Positions 16,819-25,358 of a stretch of DNA of 64,000 nt are shown here, in pieces. Under the pieces are notes generated by a model, which did not search any database, had not been told where the DNA came from, and saw only the letters and a list, made by a program, of their open reading frames with translations. Numbering within the stretch: position 1 is the stretch's first letter; every line of letters starts with the position of its first letter. The stretch lies in the NCBI RefSeq assembly GCF_000427885.1, contig NZ_ATYW01000002.1, forward strand, positions 81,073-145,072. Direction: 5' to 3'. The stretch comes from Glycomyces tenuis DSM 44171 (GTDB taxonomy: Bacteria > Actinomycetota > Actinomycetes > Mycobacteriales > Micromonosporaceae). Made by a program: the position numbers and the translations under genes.

Positions 16819-17406
16819 TCAGCCGGGCGCGACGACGCGCCGGACGCTGTCGCGCAGCAGGCTTCGGCGCCGCTCGTGGAGCTCCGGCGGCTCTCCGCCG
16901 TCGGCGGCGTAGACGTTGCTGACCGGCGACCAGGCCATGGACATCGCGATGACCATGGCCATCAGGTCGAACGGCTCGCCGGCCCGGACGAGGCCCGCGG
17001 CCTGCGCCTCGGCGATGGCCCGCAGCTTGGGGTCGTCGAGACGGTCGGCCTCGCCGACGAGGTGCCCGGTCGGGCGGCGCTCCAGGCGCGCCCAGGTGGC
17101 GAGTCTGATGAGGTCGGGGCGGCGGAGGTACTCGTCGTAGAGACGCACGGCCCAGTCCGCGAGGTCGGCCGCGTCGATCGGGACGACGTTCACGATCCGC
17201 TCCAGGGAGCCGAAGAAGATGGCGTCGAATAGCCCCTCCTTGCTGCCGAAATAGCCGTAGAGCTGCGCCTTGTTGGTGCGCGCGGCGGCCACGATCCGCT
17301 CCACCCGGGCCCCGGCGATCCCGTGCCTGGCGAACTCCTCGGTCGCCACGTCCAGGATCCGCTGCCTGGTCGCGGCGCCGCGCGGCGTCAAGGGCTTGTC
17401 GGCCAT
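16819..17406 (-). CDS. TetR-family repressor of the adjacent alcohol dehydrogenase
   Basis: This 195-residue regulator has an N-terminal TetR helix-turn-helix (about 12-58, RQRILDVATEEFARHGIAGARVERIVAAARTNKAQLYGYFGSKEGLFD) and an all-helical ligand domain. The ATG at 17406 is preferred over the GTG at 17415 because TATCGT ends seven bases before it, a leaderless pattern. It is divergent from the zinc dehydrogenase, and the shared upstream region has two near-identical 19-bp sites in opposite orientation, giving a clear candidate regulon. Confidence 0.92.
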   Translation of the reverse strand: MADKPLTPRGAATRQRILDVATEEFARHGIAGARVERIVAAARTNKAQLYGYFGSKEGLFDAIFFGSLERIVNVVPIDAADLADWAVRLYDEYLRRPDLIRLATWARLERRPTGHLVGEADRLDDPKLRAIAEAQAAGLVRAGEPFDLMAMVIAMSMAWSPVSNVYAADGGEPPELHERRRSLLRDSVRRVVAPG

Positions 17407-17421
17407 GGCGACCACGATAGC

Positions 17422-17479
17422 AACAGACTGGTCGGTCTATCGGATCGGCGCTACCCTGAAATAGACCGAACAGTCTGTT
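17422..17479. promoter_or_regulatory. two facing TetR operators
   Basis: AACAGACTGGTCGGTCTAT at 17422-17440 and ATAGACCGAACAGTCTGTT at 17461-17479 are reverse complements of each other except at one position. Each also contains its own AGAC-n6-GTCT dyad (or near version). They flank the region just upstream of both divergent starts. Confidence 0.8.
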
Positions 17480-17493
17480 TATTGGAGGCCCTC

Positions 17494-18537
17494 ATGAGGA
17501 CCACGACGGGATGGCGGGCGGACCCCGGCGAGACCGCGCTTCGCAAGGCCGCGCTCGAACGCCGCGAACTGCGCGCCGACGACATCGCGGTACGCATCGA
17601 CTACTGCGGCGTCTGCCACAGCGATCTGCACGCTCTCGAGGCCCACGCCGCCCGGTCGGAAGGGCCGCTGGTCCCCGGACACGAGTTCACCGGCACGGTG
17701 ACCGGGGTCGGCGGCGGCGTCACCCGCTTCGCGGCCGGGGACGCGGTCGCGGTCGGCAACATCGTCGACTCATGCGGCACGTGCGCGATGTGCCTGCGAG
17801 GGCAGGAGAACTTCTGCCGCGAGTTCCCGACCCTGACCTACGGCGGCGCCGACCGCCGCGACGGGACCACGACGCAAGGGGCCTACGCCCGCGAGTACGT
17901 CGTCCGCGAGCGATTCGCCCATCCGCTGCCCGCCGGCCTCGACCCGGCGGCCGCGGCGCCGTTGATGTGCGCCGGGGTCACCGTCTGGGAACCGCTGCGG
18001 GCGCTCGGCGTCGGCCCCGGCACCCGTGTCGCGGTGGCCGGACTCGGCGGCCTCGGGCACCTCGCGGTCAGGTTCGCCGTCGCGCTCGGCGCCGAGACCA
18101 CGGTCATCACCCGCTCGCCCGGCAAGGCCGACGACGCGCGCCGCCTCGGCGCCCACGACGTGATCGCGTCGAGCGACGAACAGCGGACGGCCGCCGCCCG
18201 GGACCGGTTCGACGTCGTCGTCGACACCGTCGCCGTCGCCCACGACCTCGGCCCCTACCTGCGGATGGTCGCCGTGGACGGGACGCTCAGCCACCTCGGG
18301 CACCTCGGCCCGGTCACAGTGGAGACCACCGATCTCCTCATAGGGCGCAAGCACCTCAGTTCCGCGGGCAGCGGAGGCCTCCCTGCGACCGCGGCCATGC
18401 TGGAGTTCTGCGCCGAGCACGGCGTCGCCGCCGACATCGAGCTCCTGCCCTCCTCGCGCGTGAACGAGGCCCTCGACCGCCTCAGGCGCAACGAGGTCCG
18501 GTACCGCTTCGTCCTGGACATGTCAGACCTGCCCTGA
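17494..18537 (+). CDS. zinc-dependent alcohol dehydrogenase, CAD/YahK type
   Basis: This 347-residue medium-chain dehydrogenase shows catalytic zinc ligands in YCGVCHSDLH and PGHEFTG, structural zinc Cys residues in SCGTCAMCLRGQENFC, and the Rossmann motif VAGLGGLGHLAVRFA. This pattern is that of NADPH-dependent aldehyde reductases of the cinnamyl-alcohol-dehydrogenase group (YahK, AdhC). The ATG follows TTGGAGG, a strong ribosome binding site. Divergence from a TetR gene with two operators suggests induction by an aldehyde or by related toxic carbonyl stress. Confidence 0.93.
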   Translation: MRTTTGWRADPGETALRKAALERRELRADDIAVRIDYCGVCHSDLHALEAHAARSEGPLVPGHEFTGTVTGVGGGVTRFAAGDAVAVGNIVDSCGTCAMCLRGQENFCREFPTLTYGGADRRDGTTTQGAYAREYVVRERFAHPLPAGLDPAAAAPLMCAGVTVWEPLRALGVGPGTRVAVAGLGGLGHLAVRFAVALGAETTVITRSPGKADDARRLGAHDVIASSDEQRTAAARDRFDVVVDTVAVAHDLGPYLRMVAVDGTLSHLGHLGPVTVETTDLLIGRKHLSSAGSGGLPATAAMLEFCAEHGVAADIELLPSSRVNEALDRLRRNEVRYRFVLDMSDLP

Positions 18538-18542
18538 GCCCG

Positions 18543-19124
18543 TCACCCCCCGAGCCATCCGCCGCCGACGGCGACGACGCCGCTCTGCGCGCGCGGGCCG
18601 TACCGGGCCACGACGCCGAGATCGAGCTCGCCGAAGCGGCCCGGGACGCGCTCCGACTCCACCCGCTCCGGTCCCGTCGCCTCGGCGGCGGCGACGCGGA
18701 ACTCCTCCACTCCACCGGTGGGGAGGCCGAGCTGTTCGAGCGCGGACCGGTACGCGTCCACGGTCCCCTCCAGCGGCATGGTGCCCGTCTTCAGGTCGAC
18801 GCCGACCGGCGAGCCGTCGGCACTGCCGATGGCGCTGAAGGCGATGTAGCGCACGGGCAGCCGCAACCGCGCGCCGCCGTGCAGCAGCAGCTCGAGCGGG
18901 CGGGAGGGCCGGGTCTCGAAGACCGCCGTGTCGCCGCCCGCGATGCCGACCTCGGCCGCGGTCGGTCGTTCCCGCAGATCCCACACCTCGACGCCGTCGA
19001 CCGCTTCGGCGGCGGCGGGGAGCTCGAATCCGTCCTCGCCGCCGGAGACCGTGACGTCGCATCCGGCCGCGAGCGGCGGCAGGACCGCCCCGATCGCGCA
19101 CGCGAGGAAGCGACGTCGGTTCAC
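18543..19124 (-). CDS. lipoprotein of unknown function, Tat-like N-terminus
   Basis: This 193-residue protein starts at a GTG preceded by GAGAGGAG. The N-terminus NRRRFLACAIGAVLPPLAAGC looks like a twin-arginine signal joined to a lipobox, with lipidation at Cys 20. The mature part contains VWDLRERPTAAEVGIAGGDTAVFETRP and a C-terminal stretch of alternating hydrophobic residues. Longer upstream starts exist, but they would place the signal internally. No family is recognised. It is convergent with the alcohol dehydrogenase, only five bases apart. Confidence 0.75.
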   Translation of the reverse strand: MNRRRFLACAIGAVLPPLAAGCDVTVSGGEDGFELPAAAEAVDGVEVWDLRERPTAAEVGIAGGDTAVFETRPSRPLELLLHGGARLRLPVRYIAFSAIGSADGSPVGVDLKTGTMPLEGTVDAYRSALEQLGLPTGGVEEFRVAAAEATGPERVESERVPGRFGELDLGVVARYGPRAQSGVVAVGGGWLGG

Positions 19125-19256
19125 GCCCGCTCCTCTCGCCGGTCTCACTGACGATGATGGCATCGCCGGTCCTGCTTCGGGCCGCCCGCGCATGGCATCG
19201 GCGGCATACGATGTCCGGTGAGACCGCATCGGCGGTGGGCGAGGAGGGCTGCGGAC

Positions 19257-19886
19257 ATGAGCGCTAGGCCGCCCTCGACCCGGCGGGGGATCGTCATCGG
19301 CCTCACGATCGGCTTCGGCGGCGCGCTCGTCCTGGTGCTCGTCGCGCTGCTGGCGATCGGCGTGCTCGGCGGGCCCACCTCGCTCTTCTCCCCTCCCGAG
19401 CATCGGATCTCCATCGATGGCGAGCACCTCTCCGTGGAGCTGACCGTCCCCGGCGACCTCGCCATCGACGAGGTCGCCGCCGGTCCCGACGGCGGCTCCG
19501 ATCCCGACTGCCGAGGCGTCCGCTACGAGTTCGGCTCCGAGCTGACCGTCGAGGCCTTCGCGGCCGACTGCGCGGCCGACGCCCCGCAGCAGATCATGAA
19601 CGGCCACCACGGCACCTACCGGACGCTGGCGGACGTGCCCGAGCCGGTCGACACCGAGGAGGTCGCGACCGGGGCCGGGCCGGCCCAGGTCTTCGTCCAG
19701 CACTACGAGGAGCACACGAACTTCAGCGACTCGTGGGAGGAGCCGGTCGCCGTCGTCACGCTCGACGATCCGGTGGACGCCGAGTTCCCGACGCTGGTCC
19801 TGCGCAGCGACAAGGCCGCGCTCTCGCGGGAGGAGCTCACCGAGATAGCGGCCTCGCTCAACCCGATCGGGCACCGACTGGAGTGA
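19257..19886 (+). CDS. membrane-anchored extracellular protein, unknown
   Basis: This 209-residue type II membrane protein has a short basic N-terminus, one helix (GIVIGLTIGFGGALVLVLVALLAIGVLG) and about 165 extracytoplasmic residues rich in acidic amino acids with two Cys. The ATG at 19257 follows GAGGAGGG at a good distance; a GTG at 19218 is in frame but less likely. No conserved domain is recognised. It is divergent from the lipoprotein at 18543-19124 and they may be related in function. Confidence 0.75.
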   Translation: MSARPPSTRRGIVIGLTIGFGGALVLVLVALLAIGVLGGPTSLFSPPEHRISIDGEHLSVELTVPGDLAIDEVAAGPDGGSDPDCRGVRYEFGSELTVEAFAADCAADAPQQIMNGHHGTYRTLADVPEPVDTEEVATGAGPAQVFVQHYEEHTNFSDSWEEPVAVVTLDDPVDAEFPTLVLRSDKAALSREELTEIAASLNPIGHRLE

Positions 19887-19896
19887 GGCGCCCGCT

Positions 19897-20547
19897 CTAG
19901 GCGCCGAGCAGGGCGACGCCGTACGCGACGATCCAGGCGGCCCATCCGAGCCAGCCGACCAGGCCGAGCAGCCCGAGCCGACCGGTGCCCTCGGCGTTGT
20001 ACGGGGTGACCGCCGCCGAGGCGAACAGGAATCCGGCGCTGAGGTATCCGAGCCACACGTGCCATCCGGCGATGAACCCGGCTCCGGCGCCGGCGACGGT
20101 GAAGCCCAGCACGGCGATGCCCAGGAACGCCTGGTTGAAGCCGAACAGCACGTTGTTCAGGGCCCACAGCCCGGCCACCGAGCCGCGGTCGCGGGCGGCC
20201 GCCGAGGCCAGGCCGAAGCGGAGCGCCTCCACGGCCGTGAACGTGGCGTTCTGCATGAGCACGCCCGCGAAGCCCACCAGCGCCCATCCCGCCGTCTCGG
20301 CGCCCTCGCCCCACAGCGCCGAGACCAGCCCGGCGGCGAAGAGCGTGGTCAGCACCCACGCGGCCGGAGCGAGCGTCGAAGGCGCCCGCAGCGCCTTGCC
20401 GAGCGTCGCGAAGGCGTCGGTCACCTCCTCCAGGTTCTTGCCCGACGTCGGCATCGGGAGCCCGATCCGGGCGTAGACGACGTTGATCACGAGCGCCAGC
20501 AGCACGAACCCCATGCCTGCCACGCCCGCCACATCGGTCAGACTCAT
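19897..20547 (-). CDS. integral membrane protein, unknown
   Basis: This 216-residue protein has about six helices, beginning GVAGMGFVLLALVINVVYA, followed by a cytosolic loop with TSGKNLEEVTDAFATLGKALR. The ATG at 20547 is chosen because GGAGG lies seven bases upstream; a further ATG at 20577 lacks this. It is divergent from a TetR gene across an AT-rich 83-bp spacer and is the likely target of that regulator. No family name can be assigned. Confidence 0.8.
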   Translation of the reverse strand: MSLTDVAGVAGMGFVLLALVINVVYARIGLPMPTSGKNLEEVTDAFATLGKALRAPSTLAPAAWVLTTLFAAGLVSALWGEGAETAGWALVGFAGVLMQNATFTAVEALRFGLASAAARDRGSVAGLWALNNVLFGFNQAFLGIAVLGFTVAGAGAGFIAGWHVWLGYLSAGFLFASAAVTPYNAEGTGRLGLLGLVGWLGWAAWIVAYGVALLGA

Positions 20548-20579
20548 GGCGACCTCCAAGAATTTGGGTTTACTCACAT

Positions 20580-20592
20580 TATATTGAATATA
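20580..20592. promoter_or_regulatory. AT-rich palindrome between TetR and membrane gene
   Basis: TATATTGAATATA is symmetric about its central G, in a stretch of AT-rich DNA (20565-20598) very unlike the surrounding GC-rich sequence. It is a candidate TetR operator overlapping both divergent promoters. Confidence 0.45.
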
Positions 20593-20630
20593 TAGTAGTG
20601 CAAGTCAAGTGCGATCGAAGGCAGGAGACC

Positions 20631-21257
20631 ATGGAGAAGCGGACGGGGCAGCGCTCGTACGACTCATTGCGGCGCCGGGCGCAGGCGCACCAGACCCGCG
20701 CCGCGATCGCCGACGCCGCCCGTCGGCTGTTCGTCGCCCGCGGCTGGGCGGCGACCACCGTGCGCGAGGTCGCGCGCGAGGCCGGCGTCTCCGTGCCCAC
20801 GGTCTACGCCGCGTACCGGAACAAGAAGGGCCTGATCCAGGCCCTGGCCGACGCCGCGGACCTCTCGGCCGACCTGCCGCGCATGCTCGACGAGCTGGAG
20901 GACTCGGCCGAGCCCGAACGGCACCTGGCGGCGATGGCCGCCTACGACCGCAGGCTGTTCGAGCGCTCGGGCGACCTCATCGCGCTGATCCGGGAGGCGG
21001 GCCGCGGCGAACCGGACCTCGCCGCCTTCTACCGCAGCGGGCGCCGGGAGGCCGACCGGACCCGCGTCCAGGTGTTCTCCTCCTGGCCGCCGGGCACGCT
21101 CCGCGACGGGCTCGACGTGCCCACCGCCGTCGACGTCTACGCCGCACTGTGCAACATCGACGTCTACACCACGCTCACGCTCGAACGCGACTGGCCGCCC
21201 CAGCGGGTCGAGCACTGGTGGAGCGAGGCGCTCGCCCGCGAACTCCTGAACCGCTGA
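20631..21257 (+). CDS. TetR-family transcriptional regulator
   Basis: This 208-residue regulator has the helix-turn-helix AAIADAARRLFVARGWAATTVREVAREAGVSVPTVYAAYRNKKGLIQALAD at about 18-68 and an all-helical C-terminal effector domain. GCAGGAGACC precedes the ATG. It probably represses itself and the divergent membrane protein at 19897-20547. The oxidoreductase at 21284 follows after 26 bp on the same strand and could be co-transcribed. Confidence 0.92.
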   Translation: MEKRTGQRSYDSLRRRAQAHQTRAAIADAARRLFVARGWAATTVREVAREAGVSVPTVYAAYRNKKGLIQALADAADLSADLPRMLDELEDSAEPERHLAAMAAYDRRLFERSGDLIALIREAGRGEPDLAAFYRSGRREADRTRVQVFSSWPPGTLRDGLDVPTAVDVYAALCNIDVYTTLTLERDWPPQRVEHWWSEALARELLNR

Positions 21258-21283
21258 GCCGCCCGCCGTGCTAGGAAGAGGGC

Positions 21284-22876
21284 ATGAGCCCGCGCGAGTC
21301 ATACGACGCCGTCGTCGTCGGCGGTGGACACAACGGCCTGGTGGCGGCGGCCTACCTCGCCCGCGCCGGCAAGAGCGTCGTCGTACTGGAGCGCTTGGGG
21401 CGCACCGGAGGGGCGGCGATCTCCGCCCAGGCGTTCCCCGGTGTGGAGGCGCGGCTGTCGCGGTACTCCTATCTGGTCAGCCTCCTGCCGCGCAAGATCG
21501 TCGACGAACTCGGCCTGCGGTTCCGGCTCCGCAAGCGGAGCGTCGCCTCCTACACCCCCGCTGAACGCGGCGGACGGGCGACGGGGCTGCTGGTCACGCG
21601 CGACGCGGCCCGGACGCGGGAGTCCTTCGAGCGCTTCACCGGCTCGGACGCCGAATTCGAGGCCTGGCAGGCGTTCTACGGCTCGGCGGCGCACCTGGCC
21701 GAGCGGGTCTTCCCGACGCTCACCGAACCCCTGCCCTCGCGGGCCGAGCTGCGCCGCCGCGTCGACGACGACCGCATCTGGAACACCTTCTTCGAGATCC
21801 CCCTCGGAGAGACGATCCGCCGCCGCTTCGCCGACGACCTCGTGCGCGGGGTCGTCCTCACCGACGGGCTCATCGGCACCTTCGCCTCGGCCGAGGACGA
21901 GGACCTGCGGCAGAACCGCTGCCTCCTCTACCACGTCATCGGCGGCGGGACCGGCGACTGGGACGTGCCCGTCGGCGGCATGGGCGCCCTGACCGACGCG
22001 CTGGCCGCCGCGGCGCGCTCGGCGGGCGCGGAGATCCGCACCGGCCACGAGGTCACGGCCATCGCGGCGGACGGCGCACGAGCCGAGGTGCGCTATGCGA
22101 CCGGCGAGGGCACCGGGACGGTCGGGGCCGCGGCGGTGCTGGTCAACGCCTCTCCAGAAGCCCTGGCCGCACTCCTCGGCGAAACGGACGGCGCACCCCG
22201 GGCCGAAGGCTCGCAGTTGAAGGTCAACATGCTCCTCGAACGGCTTCCGAGACTGCGGGACACGGGCGTCGACCCCCGCGAGGCCTTCGCCGGGACCTTC
22301 CACGTCTCCGAATCGTTCGAGCAGCTCGAAGCCGCCCACGCCGAAGCGGCGGCCGGGCGGCTGCCGTCCAGGCCGCCGTCCGAGATCTACTGCCACTCCC
22401 TGTCCGACCCGTCCATCCTCGGCGACGACCTGGCGCGCCGGGGATACCAGACCCTGACCCTGTTCGGCCTGCACGCGCCCGCGCGGCTGTTCGCAGGCGG
22501 CGAGGACGCGAACCGGCGGCGGCGGGCCGAGCTCCTCGACGCCACGATCGCCCAGCTCGACCGGTACCTCGACGAACCCCTGGCCGACTGCCTGGCCGCC
22601 GACGGGGACGGGCGGCCGTGCATCGAGGCCAAGACGCCCGTCGACCTCGAACGCGATCTGCGGCTGCCGGGCGGAAACATCTTCCACGGGGACCTGTCGT
22701 GGCCGTTCCGGACCGAGGCGGCGAGCGGCCGATGGGGCGTGGAGACCGGCCGCGCCAACGTGTTCCTGTGCGGCGCCGGCGCGGCCCGCGGCGGGGGAGT
22801 GAGCGGCATCCCCGGCCACAACGCGGCCATGGCCGTCCTCGAACGCGGACAACGGTTCTCGGACGGGCCGCGGTAG
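21284..22876 (+). CDS. FAD-dependent oxidoreductase, phytoene-desaturase/PYROXD2-like
   Basis: This 530-residue flavoprotein has the N-terminal dinucleotide motif YDAVVVGGGHNGLVAAAYLARAGKSVVVLE and a C-terminal FAD-contact segment NVFLCGAGAARGGGVSGIPGHNAAMAVL. The overall plan matches CrtI-like and PYROXD2-like amine or carotenoid oxidoreductases. No carotenoid genes (crtB, crtE) are nearby, so carotenoid biosynthesis should not be assumed. GGAAGAGG precedes the ATG. It is downstream of the TetR gene in the same direction. Confidence 0.88.
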   Translation: MSPRESYDAVVVGGGHNGLVAAAYLARAGKSVVVLERLGRTGGAAISAQAFPGVEARLSRYSYLVSLLPRKIVDELGLRFRLRKRSVASYTPAERGGRATGLLVTRDAARTRESFERFTGSDAEFEAWQAFYGSAAHLAERVFPTLTEPLPSRAELRRRVDDDRIWNTFFEIPLGETIRRRFADDLVRGVVLTDGLIGTFASAEDEDLRQNRCLLYHVIGGGTGDWDVPVGGMGALTDALAAAARSAGAEIRTGHEVTAIAADGARAEVRYATGEGTGTVGAAAVLVNASPEALAALLGETDGAPRAEGSQLKVNMLLERLPRLRDTGVDPREAFAGTFHVSESFEQLEAAHAEAAAGRLPSRPPSEIYCHSLSDPSILGDDLARRGYQTLTLFGLHAPARLFAGGEDANRRRRAELLDATIAQLDRYLDEPLADCLAADGDGRPCIEAKTPVDLERDLRLPGGNIFHGDLSWPFRTEAASGRWGVETGRANVFLCGAGAARGGGVSGIPGHNAAMAVLERGQRFSDGPR

Positions 22877-22975
22877 CCCTCCCGAGGGCCGGGCGGCGGC
22901 GGAGGGCGTGGCCGCCGAGTGGCGCATGGCCGCTACCGTGGTTCCAGTTCACGCAGGCGATTCAAGGAACTGGGC

Positions 22976-24196
22976 ATGAGTGACCAATGGCAGGGCCACG
23001 GCTCCGACATCAACTCCTATCAGACCGAGGAGACCCCGAAATCCGAAGAGAACACGATCAACGCCCTCGGCAACGCCCCGCTCTTCGGGGGCATGCTCAA
23101 AGGCTGTTACGAGAACCTCAAGGGCATCGACGAAGGCGACGGCATGGACATCGCCGGCGGGGTCGTCGGCGCCATGGCCAGCGTGGGCGACTTCGGCCTC
23201 AAGGTCGCCGACATGCACGGGAAGATGCTCGACCCCACCGGCTCGCCGCTGTCGTGGCTGGGGGCGAACCTCATCATCGACCTGCTGCTGACGTACATCA
23301 AACCGCTGGACGACCTCCTCAAGCAGGTGTCCGGTGACGCCGAGGCGATGCAGAAGCAGATCGAGGAGTGGGAGAAGGTCAAGGTGGCCCTCTCCGAGCT
23401 CTCCCAGGAGATCGCCACCAAGTCCGCCGAGGCGCTGAAGTCCTGGTCCGGTCAGGCGGCCCAGTCCGCCTCCAGGAGCGTCGCGGCGCTGACCACGACC
23501 GTGGACGGCCTCTCGGGGCGGTCCGACTCCATCCAGGCCACGCTCTCGTGGGCCCAGGCCATGGCGAACCTGATCTACGAGGTCATCAAGGGCATCCTCG
23601 CCGGGCTCCTGGAGGAGCTCATCATCGCCGGCGTGGCGGCGCTCGCCGCGACGGGACCCTCGTTCGGCGCCTCCTGGAGCGCGTTCCTCCTCTGGGCGGT
23701 CAAGGCCATCCTCAAGGCCATCGTGAAGGCGCTCAAGAAGGTCTTCACCACCAAGGCGGGCTTCGACATCCTCGTCGGCGCGCTCAAGGGCGGCGCGGTC
23801 AGCGCGACGGCGGGCGGTGCGAAGACGCTCATCGCCGAGGCGTTCGACAGCACCGGCAACGCCGACCAGGTCCAAGCGCAGATCGACGTCGGCCTCGCCA
23901 CGGACCTCGAGGAGTTCACGACCCAGAAGGCGAACTTCGACACGCAGTCCTCCAACGCCCTCGACATCAAGACCGTGATCGACAACACGGCAGGCGGTGA
24001 GATGACCTGGGGCATATGCGGTCTGTTCTTCGAAGGGAGCTACAACGACGAGACCTCGACCTTCGGCGCCGACGTCGAGTTCGTGTCCATCACCTTGAAG
24101 GACAGCGGCGACAAGATGTCCGAGATCCGGACGACCTACGAGGACACGGACCGGACGATCGGCGACGACTTCATGGCGATCTGGAACGACCGCTAG
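22976..24196 (+). CDS. large WXG-type helical protein, possible type VII secretion substrate
   Basis: This 406-residue protein has a Gly/Asp-rich N-terminal 60 residues, then a helical region around residues 110-185 with a central WSG (about 157-159). A hydrophobic segment of 200-260 and a Lys-rich helix (KAILKAIVKALKKVF) follow, and the C-terminal 110 residues are polar. Helix-WxG-helix units are the hallmark of WXG100/ESX proteins. Here the unit is embedded in a larger protein, as in many actinomycete secreted effector-like or PPE-like proteins. No signal peptide is present. The neighbours are a membrane protein and two YbaB-type genes on the opposite strand, a common companion set. A toxin domain is not evident. 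Confidence 0.6.
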   Translation: MSDQWQGHGSDINSYQTEETPKSEENTINALGNAPLFGGMLKGCYENLKGIDEGDGMDIAGGVVGAMASVGDFGLKVADMHGKMLDPTGSPLSWLGANLIIDLLLTYIKPLDDLLKQVSGDAEAMQKQIEEWEKVKVALSELSQEIATKSAEALKSWSGQAAQSASRSVAALTTTVDGLSGRSDSIQATLSWAQAMANLIYEVIKGILAGLLEELIIAGVAALAATGPSFGASWSAFLLWAVKAILKAIVKALKKVFTTKAGFDILVGALKGGAVSATAGGAKTLIAEAFDSTGNADQVQAQIDVGLATDLEEFTTQKANFDTQSSNALDIKTVIDNTAGGEMTWGICGLFFEGSYNDETSTFGADVEFVSITLKDSGDKMSEIRTTYEDTDRTIGDDFMAIWNDR

Positions 24197-25358
24197 CGAA
24201 GGCGAGCGTCGGCGTCTCGGCGGCCGCGCTCGCCTCGGCGCCGGAGCCGGTCCAGCGGCGCTCCACCCGGACGGTCAGCTCGACCTCGACGAGGCCGCCC
24301 GGCCCGACCGCCACCTCATGCGAAGCGCCGGCCGCTCCGACGGCGGCCTCGATGCGGTGCCTGCCGGGCGGCACCTCGACCGCCCACGTCCCCCAGCCCG
24401 GCAGCGGCGCCCGCCCGCCGACCGTCAGGCGCGGCGGCGGCGTGAAGCACTTGGTCTGCGGGAGCAGCGACGCGCCCCCCGTCAGGGGAGCTTCGGGGAC
24501 GGGGTCGGTCCACTGCCGGAGCCGTTGGCGCACGACGATGAGCGCGCCGGAGGGATCCCGCGGCCGCGCGCCGCTCCCGCCGTGCCACAGGCCGCCGCCG
24601 CGATCGCCGAAGGCGAAGGGCGGCCGGTGCAGCAGCGTCGCATTGCGTTCCGCCGCGGCGGCGGCCCTGCCGCTGCGGCGCCTGCCGACGGCCAGGCCCA
24701 CCGCCGCGCCGACGGCGAGCGCCGGCAGGACGACGGCGGCCGCGATCAAGAGCGGCGAGTCCGGCGGGCCCAGCTGCGCCACGGCCACGCCGGCGACGAA
24801 GGCGGCGGCCACCGCCGCCAGGACGGCTCCCCGCCACGGGCCGCCGTCCAGCTCGCTCGGCCAGCCCTCGGGCATGACGCCCGCCGGGCCGAAGCGGCCG
24901 TGCAGGGAGACGTCGGCGACCTCGGGCGCGGACTTCCACGAGAAGTAGGGCGCCACGTAGTCCAGTGCGGCGCCTTGCGCGCCGTCGACCGCGACCGAGG
25001 TGCAGCAATCGTCCGCGGAGTCCTGGGTCTGCACGGTGACGACGTGCGGTCCCGGCTCGATCGGCAACGCGATCGTCCCGTACCCGGCGGCGACCGGCCT
25101 GCCGTCGACGGCGAACACCGGCACGACGGTGTCCCTGCGGTCCTTCCACTTCCGGGCCTGCTCCAGCGAGGTGATCCTGCCGTAGGCGAGCGAGCGGATC
25201 CGCAGTTCCCCCGCGCGCGCCGCGACCGGCTCGTTCATCTCCTCGCGGCCGTGGCCCACGGCCGCGCGGCCGTCGAGGGCCTCCATCCGCAGGCCCTTGG
25301 CGGGCGCCGGCCACCGGAACCAGGGATTGGACGCGGAGGCCCGGTCAGCCCCGCCCAT
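24171..25358 (-). CDS. membrane protein with two copies of a beta-sandwich-like domain
   Basis: This 395-residue protein has two central helices (about 178-198 and 205-227) separating an N-terminal domain (about 75-160) from a C-terminal one (about 305-372). The domains are homologous by eye. VDGRPVAAGYGTIALPIEPG pairs with VGGRAPLPGWGTWAVEVPPG, and in both a Pro-Gly-x-His turn leads to alternating strands. The motif resembles PEGA-like surface domains. Residues 260-290 form a linker. Its 3' end overlaps the WXG-type gene by 26 bp. It follows the two YbaB genes in one operon (14-bp overlap). Function unknown. Confidence 0.65.
   Translation of the reverse strand: MGGADRASASNPWFRWPAPAKGLRMEALDGRAAVGHGREEMNEPVAARAGELRIRSLAYGRITSLEQARKWKDRRDTVVPVFAVDGRPVAAGYGTIALPIEPGPHVVTVQTQDSADDCCTSVAVDGAQGAALDYVAPYFSWKSAPEVADVSLHGRFGPAGVMPEGWPSELDGGPWRGAVLAAVAAAFVAGVAVAQLGPPDSPLLIAAAVVLPALAVGAAVGLAVGRRRSGRAAAAAERNATLLHRPPFAFGDRGGGLWHGGSGARPRDPSGALIVVRQRLRQWTDPVPEAPLTGGASLLPQTKCFTPPPRLTVGGRAPLPGWGTWAVEVPPGRHRIEAAVGAAGASHEVAVGPGGLVEVELTVRVERRWTGSGAEASAAAETPTLAFASGRSRSP

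Noticed and set aside
21284-22876. Annotation as carotenoid phytoene desaturase
   Set aside because: The fold matches, but no crtB, crtE or other carotenoid gene is near, so a specific pathway is not supported.
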